Assembly: GCA_037382065.1 (NCBI GenBank)
Contig: JARRQF010000351.1
Span: 1 to 5,068, forward strand
Direction: 5' to 3'
DNA: 5,068 bases
DNA from: Thiodiazotropha sp037382065
GTDB taxonomy: Bacteria; Pseudomonadota; Gammaproteobacteria; Chromatiales; Chromatiaceae
The position numbers and the translations under genes are program-made. Each line of letters begins with the position of its first letter. The stretch's first letter is position 1. The notes beneath the pieces were generated by a model. That model was given only the letters and a program-made list of their open reading frames with translations, ran no database searches and was not told the DNA's origin. This document shows positions 1-3,443 of the stretch, in pieces.

Positions 1-90
1 CGTAGGATGCGGTGAGCGGTGCGAACCGCATCAATAGTGGGGTGGCGCACGAACATCAATGATGCGGTTCGTACCTCACCACATCCTACG
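1..90. repeat. Long imperfect inverted repeat (REP/MITE-like hairpin element)
   Basis: The left arm (1-33) and right arm (60-90) are reverse complements apart from two substitutions and a 2-base gap. The outermost 9 bases (CGTAGGATG / CATCCTACG) and the inner 12 bases (CGAACCGCATCA / TGATGCGGTTCG) match perfectly. The arms flank a spacer of about 26 bases, so the single strand can fold into a long hairpin. Sequences of the form CGTAGGATGCGGTGAG...CCGCATC are, from memory, dispersed intergenic repeats in many proteobacteria. No transposase is present, so if mobile it would be non-autonomous. The element starts exactly at the window edge and may extend further left. Confidence 0.8.
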
Positions 91-111
91 TTTCATCCCT
101 TAATGGTGGGA

Positions 112-148
112 CAGCCCCCCTTGCGGGAGAGGGCCGGGGTGAGGGGGA
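112..148. repeat. GC-rich dispersed proteobacterial repeat (CTCACCCCGGCCCTCTCCC type)
   Basis: The minus strand reads CCCTCACCCCGGCCCTCTCC followed by CGCAAGGGGGG. I recognise this as a very widespread intergenic repeat of proteobacteria. Its spurious translation, PLTPALSRKGG, recurs in over-predicted ORFs. Here it lies 22 bases from the inverted repeat at 1-90, so two repeat families are side by side. The identification is from memory; a genome-wide search for copies would confirm it. Confidence 0.7.
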
Positions 149-443
149 TCCAATAACCGCTGAACTCGCTAAACTTCTCAGCCAAAACGAAATGCTTCAC
201 AACATTTTTATGGCGATTTGTTTCTATTATGCGCGAAAACGACTCCTTTGTAGTGCAATTGCCCTGACCCAATAGGTGACCATAACCTGGGTTTTGATAG
301 CCATTCACAGGGGATATGCGTTCCCACACAGGAACATGGGATCAAGGTTGCGGCCTAATTAGAGTGTCCGATGATATCAGGAAAGTTCATTCTGAACCCG
401 TATTTTTCGTCACTCCAACCTGCCGCCCTTAACTATCACTAAG
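149..443. other. Intergenic stretch, no recognisable gene
   Basis: No reading frame with a credible start, ribosome-binding site or family signature was found. A GTG-started minus-strand frame covers 93-329 but runs into the GC-rich repeat and ends in its typical false peptide. A weak hairpin, GTTCA-TTC-TGAAC (385-397), lies about 50 bases beyond the stop of the lipoprotein gene and could assist termination, but it lacks a U-tract. Confidence 0.5.
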
Positions 444-959
444 TTACTTCTTCTCTGCGTGTTTTGCCTGAATTTTCTCGTAGGTTCCACTGACCGGATA
501 GAGCCTTAGGTATTTTTTCTGCGGCTTTCTGGAGAAATACTGAACAGTCAGTTCAATGATCGGGTAGGTATCTCGTATCTGATTCTTGCTGGTATAGGTC
601 TTGTCTTTGTATTTGATCTTATCACCCTTATCACTGGCTTTGCCTTCTGTGGTAGTTGTGGTGCCATAGTCGGTAACAACGGTTTTTGTTTTATCCTCCT
701 TTCCAATAACAGCGAAGTACTGGAAGCCCAACGTGCTACCTATTTCAGCAGCGCGCATAATGGCATAGTCATTGACGATATCGGAGGTGGTCATAGTGTG
801 TCCCTTGTAACCCACGATAAACTTATCATCGGAAAGACGCTTGTCGTAATACCCATAGCTGTAATCACTACCTCCCTGCATTTCCTGGTAGCTGGTCTCG
901 GCGCAACCGGTGAGTCCCAGCATGATTAACAGTATTAGTGGCAGAACGATTCTACTCAT
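444..959 (-). CDS. Small outer-membrane-type lipoprotein, CC0125/CC1285-like family
   Basis: The product is a 171-residue lipoprotein of unknown function. Residues 1-18 are a lipoprotein signal peptide with a hydrophobic core, ending in the lipobox L16-T17-G18-C19. The residue after the Cys is Ala rather than Asp, which suggests sorting to the outer membrane. The mature part has a GYYDKRLSDDKFIVGYKG segment (36-53) and a YAIMRAAEIGSTLGFQYFAV segment (65-84). This pairing of a 'D-x-F-x-V-x-Y-x-G' strand with a following 'RAAE...G-F-x-Y-F' helix and strand resembles the CC0125/CC1285 lipoprotein family; that assignment is from memory and is moderate. Residues 87-123 form a Thr/Lys/Asp/Gly-rich, probably disordered loop before the final strand (IIELTVQYF) and a basic C-terminus. 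The frame stays open 85 codons further upstream, but the start at 959 is chosen because AAGGAG lies 6 bases before it and the signal peptide begins there. The gene appears to be monocistronic. Confidence 0.8.
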   Translation of the reverse strand: MSRIVLPLILLIMLGLTGCAETSYQEMQGGSDYSYGYYDKRLSDDKFIVGYKGHTMTTSDIVNDYAIMRAAEIGSTLGFQYFAVIGKEDKTKTVVTDYGTTTTTEGKASDKGDKIKYKDKTYTSKNQIRDTYPIIELTVQYFSRKPQKKYLRLYPVSGTYEKIQAKHAEKK

Positions 960-965
960 TTTTAT

Positions 966-971
966 CTCCTT
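966..971 (-). promoter_or_regulatory. Ribosome-binding site fixing the lipoprotein start
   Basis: AAGGAG on the minus strand is followed by a 6-base spacer and ATG at 959. No comparable Shine-Dalgarno sequence serves the longer upstream start of this frame, so this site decides the start in favour of the 171-residue lipoprotein. Confidence 0.8.
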
Positions 972-974
972 AAA

Positions 975-1004
975 ATTGTATAAGTATAATGGGGAATTTT
1001 TGAA
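975..1004 (-). promoter_or_regulatory. Candidate sigma70 promoter of the lipoprotein gene
   Basis: On the minus strand, TTCAAA (999-1004) and TACAAT (975-980) are separated by 18 bases, each a reasonable -35 and -10 match. An overlapping alternative -10, TATACT, lies at 983-988. The leader would be very short. The region is AT-rich compared with its flanks, which supports a promoter, but the exact boxes are a guess. Confidence 0.35.
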
Positions 1005-1040
1005 CCTAAAAAGATCAGTTGGACAGCGTGAAGGGTGCGC

Positions 1041-1123
1041 TTGTGGTGATGCAGGGCAAGACGCAACGACGCGGAATAGCCCGCTATTCCAAGGAGTTGC
1101 AACGCCGCCATGCGCCGCCACAA
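1041..1123. repeat. 83-bp imperfect palindrome, MITE/REP-like
   Basis: The centre is a perfect inverted repeat, GGAATAGC (1073-1080) and GCTATTCC (1083-1090), around CC. The homology of the arms continues outwards through GCAAC/GTTGC to the outer TTGTGG (1041-1046) and CCACAA (1118-1123), with scattered mismatches. The segment is more GC-rich than the AT-rich DNA on its left. It lies 82-164 bases upstream of the lipoprotein start and is what keeps the false N-terminal extension of that frame open. It is probably a dispersed intergenic element; copies elsewhere in the genome were not checked. Confidence 0.6.
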
Positions 1124-1463
1124 CCATCGAAGCTATTTTCTTCAAAATCAGAAACCTGTTATTAGAAGGGAGTTGAAGCATAGGGAGAATAACCGCAACG
1201 GCCCTGTATCTCAAGGCTAAAAACTAGAGGCTGGATCTGCCTGAAATATCTGTCTATCCGGCCTCAATCGATTCCCCCTATACTCCACCCTCCTCTTCCA
1301 CTGCCTTCCTACCCTTCCGGCTGAGTTTAGGCAATGGCAACCTATCCTTATGTTGCTGTACCTTTTAGAGAAGCGTGTATACCCGGAGCTATGCGAACCA
1401 GTCCAAATCCTATGCTGCCCGAATACGAGCAACAAATGAAAGATCTCTGGGAGGGGTAATGAA
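1124..1463. other. Intergenic stretch with one doubtful 41-codon open frame
   Basis: No protein family is recognisable on either strand. The best coding candidate is a plus-strand frame at 1334-1459. It starts ATG-GCA-ACC-TAT, ends MKDLWEG before TAA, and has a protein-like composition (PGAMRTSPNPMLPEYEQQ), but there is no convincing ribosome-binding site. The same frame is open upstream from about 1202 to a TGA at 1322-1324, so a decayed gene end is possible. The minus-strand frames at 1217-1477 and 1348-1593 overlap each other and look like random Arg/Ser-rich translations. Confidence 0.4.
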
Positions 1464-1494
1464 AAGCCCAACCGCAATCCTTGCAGTTGGGCTT
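1464..1494 (-). terminator. Intrinsic-terminator-like hairpin, minus-strand orientation
   Basis: The arms AAGCCCAAC (1464-1472) and GTTGGGCTT (1486-1494) are perfect reverse complements. They continue through GCAA/TTGC to a 3-base loop. The single non-matching pair (1473/1485) is C-A in plus-strand RNA but U-G, a valid wobble, in minus-strand RNA. In the minus direction the stem also runs into TTTTC. Both points favour termination of minus-strand transcription, possibly read-through from the nitroreductase gene. On the plus strand it lies 4 bases after the stop of the doubtful 41-codon frame. Confidence 0.6.
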
Positions 1495-1812
1495 ATGAAC
1501 ATCAGCTTGGTTGACTAAGCTTTTCTTCCTTGGACTATCCTTAGTTGAAACTCCTTTGGTACATTCCTGATAACGACAACGTAATGATAACACAAATATT
1601 CACTAGGTAGACCGTGAGATATTCCTGTGAATGTGTAGGATTTTTCACCTCTCAGTATAAGAATTTTCTTACACTATCGGATTCTTCGTAGATTTGTGTG
1701 AAATACCTATCAATGCCACCCCAAAACCGCGTCTATTTTCCGGAATATTTTGATAGACAAATTCCAGCACCTGAGTGCTAAAAAGATTTTTTTAGGTTTA
1801 AGTGAATTTCAG
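1495..1812. other. AT-rich intergenic stretch, no recognisable gene
   Basis: No credible coding frame was found. Two small dyads are visible: TAAGAA-TT-TTCTTA (1658-1671), a perfect 14-bp palindrome that could be a protein-binding site, and AGCAC-CTGA-GTGCT (1766-1779), followed by AAAAAGATTTTTTT. The second could be a weak plus-strand terminator, but its stem is only 5 bp and the T-tract is displaced by 7 bases. Confidence 0.4.
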
Positions 1813-1850
1813 TGACATCCTCGCCGCCCTAAAGAACGGCGAGGATGTCA
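1813..1850 (-). terminator. 14-bp perfect hairpin directly after the nitroreductase gene
   Basis: The arms 1813-1826 (TGACATCCTCGCCG) and 1837-1850 are perfect reverse complements around a 10-base loop. The hairpin begins 4 bases past the nitroreductase stop codon on the minus strand, where a terminator is expected. There is no U-tract on the 3' side in that direction, so classical intrinsic termination is doubtful; it may stabilise the 3' end or act with Rho. The ATCCTCGCCGCCCTAAAG pattern also resembles subterminal hairpins of IS200/IS605-type elements, an alternative recalled from memory. Confidence 0.5.
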
Positions 1851-1854
1851 ATAG

Positions 1855-2511
1855 CTACAGCTTAACGAACACGCTCTCTGGACGGCGGCGCGACTTGGGT
1901 AGCCTGGCGTTGTAGTCCTCATGCATGTCGCGATAGCCGATAGCCAATGCCAGATCACAGCGGTATCCGCCCAATTCATCGGCAAACTCTTTTCCGACGA
2001 GATCGGCGTCAATACCTTCCATGGCAGTGGAATCAATCTTTAATCGCGCCAACGTATGCAATGCATTCCCCAGCGCAATATATAGCTGGGCACGTGTCCA
2101 GATTCCTGTGTTACCGCTTTCATCTGTATTCATCTCTGCGAATACAAAAGGAGCAAAAGCCTCTTCCCTTTTATCCGCTTGCGTACGCCCATCCTCGACG
2201 CTATTGTCTACAACCTCTGCATAATCCTCGCGCTGATAGCGCGAATTGTAGGTAAAGAGAATCACATGGGAACTGTCTGTAACCGCAGGCAGGTTAAACT
2301 GAAAATTTTCACCAAGGGCGTGCGCCATCCGCTCTTTTGCCTGATCACTCTCAAGCACAATGAACTTCCAGGGTTGGGAGTTAATGGAAGACGCCGAAAG
2401 GCGGAGGGCTTCCAGCAATACGTCCATATCTTCCTGCGAAACCTTCTTCGTTTTATCGTATCGCTTGGTGGTATAACGCCACGCCATGTCTTGAAGTATC
2501 GGGTGTGTCAT
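1855..2511 (-). CDS. NfsB-like FMN-dependent NAD(P)H nitroreductase
   Basis: This 218-residue cytoplasmic flavoprotein belongs to the nitroreductase superfamily and is closest in pattern and length to E. coli NfsB (217 residues). Family members use FMN and NAD(P)H for two-electron reduction of nitroaromatics and quinones. Visible family features are the N-terminal FMN-phosphate motif R12-x-T14-x-K16 (R-x-S-x-K in NfsB), the FMN-binding segment SASSINSQPWKFIV (39-52), TRAQLYIALGNALHTLARL (139-157) with the following glycine-rich MEGIDAD turn (164-170), and the C-terminal LPKSRR (204-209) whose K206 and R208 match the FMN-phosphate ligands near the NfsB C-terminus. The start at 2511 is backed by AAGGAG with a 5-base spacer. 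It is transcribed divergently from an HxlR regulator 117 bases away, implying control by that regulator in response to electrophiles or oxidants. The natural substrate cannot be read from the sequence; nfsB-like is a family assignment, not proven orthology. Confidence 0.93.
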   Translation of the reverse strand: MTHPILQDMAWRYTTKRYDKTKKVSQEDMDVLLEALRLSASSINSQPWKFIVLESDQAKERMAHALGENFQFNLPAVTDSSHVILFTYNSRYQREDYAEVVDNSVEDGRTQADKREEAFAPFVFAEMNTDESGNTGIWTRAQLYIALGNALHTLARLKIDSTAMEGIDADLVGKEFADELGGYRCDLALAIGYRDMHEDYNARLPKSRRRPESVFVKL

Positions 2512-2547
2512 TGGGACTCCTTTTCGTCTGTTTTCAGTGACAGGATA

Positions 2548-2575
2548 ATTATGGAGTTAGCAGATCAGAATACAA
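2548..2575 (-). promoter_or_regulatory. Candidate promoter of the nitroreductase gene
   Basis: On the minus strand, TTGTAT (2570-2575) and CATAAT (2548-2553) are separated by 16 bases. The -35 box overlaps the left edge of the dyad at 2574-2600, so a regulator bound there would block it. Box assignment is by eye. Confidence 0.4.
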
Positions 2576-2600
2576 GTACGCACTAAAATGTGTCATACTT
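2574..2600. promoter_or_regulatory. Candidate HxlR operator between the divergent genes
   Basis: AAGTACGCAC (2574-2583) and GTGTCATACTT (2590-2600) form an inverted repeat with one substitution and one extra base, around a 6-base AT-rich centre. It sits in the middle of the divergent intergenic region and overlaps the proposed -35 of the nitroreductase gene and the proposed -10 of the regulator gene. HxlR proteins bind as dimers to such dyads and are commonly autoregulatory. The function is inferred from position and symmetry only. Confidence 0.45.
2592..2599 (+). promoter_or_regulatory. Candidate -10 region of the regulator gene
   Basis: CATACT (2594-2599) is preceded by TG one base upstream (extended -10 style), with only a weak -35 near 2571. 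A better-matching TATACT lies at 2609-2614, but it almost touches the ribosome-binding site and would give a nearly leaderless message. Both lie within or beside the dyad, consistent with autorepression. Confidence 0.3.
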
Positions 2601-2628
2601 ACAAAATGTATACTAAAGGAATCTTCCC

Positions 2629-2976
2629 ATGACAGAGAAAGACCGTGGCGCCTACTTTAAATGCTATGTGGAGGCTGCTATTGCGGCTATCGGTGGAAAA
2701 TGGAAAGGGGTAATTCTTTATCACCTGGAAAGCACCAAACGCTTCAACGAACTGCACCGCGAGGTCTCAAATATCACTCAGCGGATGCTCACCAAACAGC
2801 TGCGCGAACTGGAACAGGACGGCATCGTACAACGCACCGTCTACGCCGAAGTACCTCCGCGCGTGGAATACAACCTGACAGAGTTTGGCAAAACACTGAA
2901 GCCCATCCTCAATGAACTGGAAAAATGGGGCAAAAAACACTTGGAACAGCTCGAGAAAAACCGCGCTAAGGCGTAG
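2629..2976 (+). CDS. HxlR-family winged-helix transcriptional regulator, likely redox/electrophile sensor
   Basis: This 115-residue protein matches the HxlR (DUF24) family over its whole length. Hallmarks are IGGKWKGVILYHL (21-33), RFNELHREV (38-46), the recognition helix region ITQRMLTKQLRELEQDGIVQR (49-69), the wing with VPPRVEYNLTEFG (75-87), and the C-terminal dimer helix containing LEKWGKKHLEQLEK (97-110). C12, just before the first helix, is the only cysteine and occupies the position of the conserved N-terminal sensor cysteine of YodB, HypR and QorR in this family. The start has AAGGA 8 bases upstream. The gene is divergent from an NfsB-like nitroreductase, the same partnership as YodB/YodC and HypR/HypO in Bacillus. 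The inferred role is thiol-switch repression or activation of the nitroreductase gene and of itself. With a single Cys, a switch would have to be intersubunit (C12-C12'), a mixed disulfide or direct alkylation. Confidence 0.93.
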   Translation: MTEKDRGAYFKCYVEAAIAAIGGKWKGVILYHLESTKRFNELHREVSNITQRMLTKQLRELEQDGIVQRTVYAEVPPRVEYNLTEFGKTLKPILNELEKWGKKHLEQLEKNRAKA

Positions 2977-3027
2977 TCCACCACTCTATGCTTTTACCCT
3001 GTTAAGTCATCAGATGAAGATATTAAT

Positions 3028-3053
3028 TTGACAAACTAAAAGCTGTTTATAAT
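3028..3053 (+). promoter_or_regulatory. Perfect -35 and -10 hexamers with short spacing
   Basis: TTGACA (3028-3033) and TATAAT (3048-3053) both match the sigma70 consensus exactly, but the spacer is only 14 bases against the usual 16-18. Activity is therefore uncertain; the -10 box could work with a weaker upstream box. Transcription would start near 3060 and run into the non-coding region. Confidence 0.4.
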
Positions 3054-3140
3054 TCAATTCAAACTGAAAAAAGCTAATGCTTAAAATAATGTGGTTCAAG
3101 TCTATTCAAGAAATTGTGTTTTCTATCGTTAACAATAGCT

Positions 3141-3165
3141 GGTCATCTATATGACCTTTTGGTCA
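3141..3165. promoter_or_regulatory. Three alternating GGTCA half-sites at 10-bp spacing
   Basis: GGTCAT (3141-3146), ATGACC (3151-3156) and GGTCA (3161-3165) begin exactly 10 bases apart, one helical turn, with alternating orientation. As DNA this looks like a cooperative operator. As RNA the middle element can pair with either neighbour (loop CTAT or TTTT), giving two mutually exclusive hairpins. Its function is unknown. Confidence 0.35.
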
Positions 3166-3276
3166 GAAGCAGACATACCATCTTTCTATTTTATGGAGAG
3201 AAATTTAAAATCGATTGAAATTTACACTATTTTCAGACAAACCAAAGCGAATGCAATAATAGAGTCAATCACCTCA

Positions 3277-3303
3277 GCGTAATTTGAACAATTACGCGTT
3301 TTT
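3277..3303 (+). terminator. Intrinsic-terminator-like hairpin upstream of the esterase gene
   Basis: GCGTAATT (3277-3284) pairs perfectly with AATTACGC (3290-3297) around a 5-base loop, followed by G and TTTTT (3299-3303). The stem is only 8 bp with three G-C pairs, so it is moderate in strength. It could end the regulator transcript, about 300 bases after its stop codon, or an independent small RNA, and it insulates the esterase gene. Confidence 0.55.
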
Positions 3304-3344
3304 AGCCTTAGGAATTTAAGTTATCAACCATCCTGAACAATTAT

Positions 3345-3384
3345 GTGACGTAGCTTCAAGTTTACGGGAAACTTGCTACGTAAC
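3345..3384 (+). promoter_or_regulatory. Leader hairpin 60 bases before the esterase start
   Basis: ACGTAG (3348-3353) pairs with CTACGT (3376-3381) and CAAGTTT (3357-3363) with AAACTTG (3369-3375), with a 3-base bulge and an ACGGG loop; GT/AC outside extend the stem past one mismatch. No U-tract follows, so it is not a standard terminator. It could be an operator dyad, an mRNA-stabilising 5' structure or an attenuator element. TTATGTGA at its left edge resembles one half of a CRP site, but the other half is poor. Confidence 0.4.
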
Positions 3385-3433
3385 ATCCGCACCATAAAAA
3401 AATATCGATTGGAATGTGGAAGATAAATTTTAT

Positions 3434-3437
3434 GGAG
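3434..3437 (+). promoter_or_regulatory. Ribosome-binding site deciding the esterase start
   Basis: GGAG is followed by a 6-base spacer and ATG at 3444. Two earlier in-frame ATGs (3414 and 3432) lack such a site and would add ten residues before the signal peptide. Confidence 0.7.
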
Positions 3438-3443
3438 CATGAT

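Larger units (their letters stand above)
3060..3303 (+). ncRNA. Possible small RNA or leader transcript of about 240 nt
   Basis: The segment is bounded by promoter-like hexamers just upstream and by a terminator-like hairpin at its 3' end. It contains no plausible protein gene and has internal alternative hairpins (3141-3165). I do not recognise any known RNA family. This is a proposal from boundaries alone; the short promoter spacer and AT-rich terminator stem keep confidence low. Confidence 0.2.
2977..3443. other. Long AT-rich non-coding region between regulator and esterase
   Basis: These 467 bases contain no credible protein gene but are rich in structure: promoter-like boxes (3028-3053), a phased GGTCA array (3141-3165), a terminator-like hairpin (3277-3303) and a long leader hairpin (3345-3384). 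Two tiny ATG frames (3077-3154, 25 codons; 3193-3282, 29 codons) have no ribosome-binding site. The base composition is clearly more AT-rich than in the flanking genes. Confidence 0.6.

Noticed and set aside
93..329. 78-codon minus-strand frame with a GTG start
   Set aside because: It has no ribosome-binding site, and its C-terminus (IPLTPALSRKGG) is the typical false translation of the GC-rich dispersed repeat.
910..1176. 88-codon plus-strand frame
   Set aside because: It overlaps the lipoprotein start, its promoter and the palindrome on the opposite strand, and shows no domain signature.
960..1214. 85-codon N-terminal extension of the lipoprotein frame
   Set aside because: It runs through the palindromic repeat, lacks a ribosome-binding site and would bury the lipoprotein signal peptide in the interior of the protein.
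1217..1593. Two overlapping minus-strand frames (1217-1477 and 1348-1593), one with a Cys-x-x-Cys pair
   Set aside because: The Cys motif is encoded by the terminator-like hairpin at 1464-1494, composition looks random, and there is no ribosome-binding site.
3077..3282. Two tiny plus-strand frames of 25 and 29 codons in the non-coding region
   Set aside because: Neither has a Shine-Dalgarno sequence; the second ends inside the terminator stem. Frames this short are expected by chance in AT-rich DNA.
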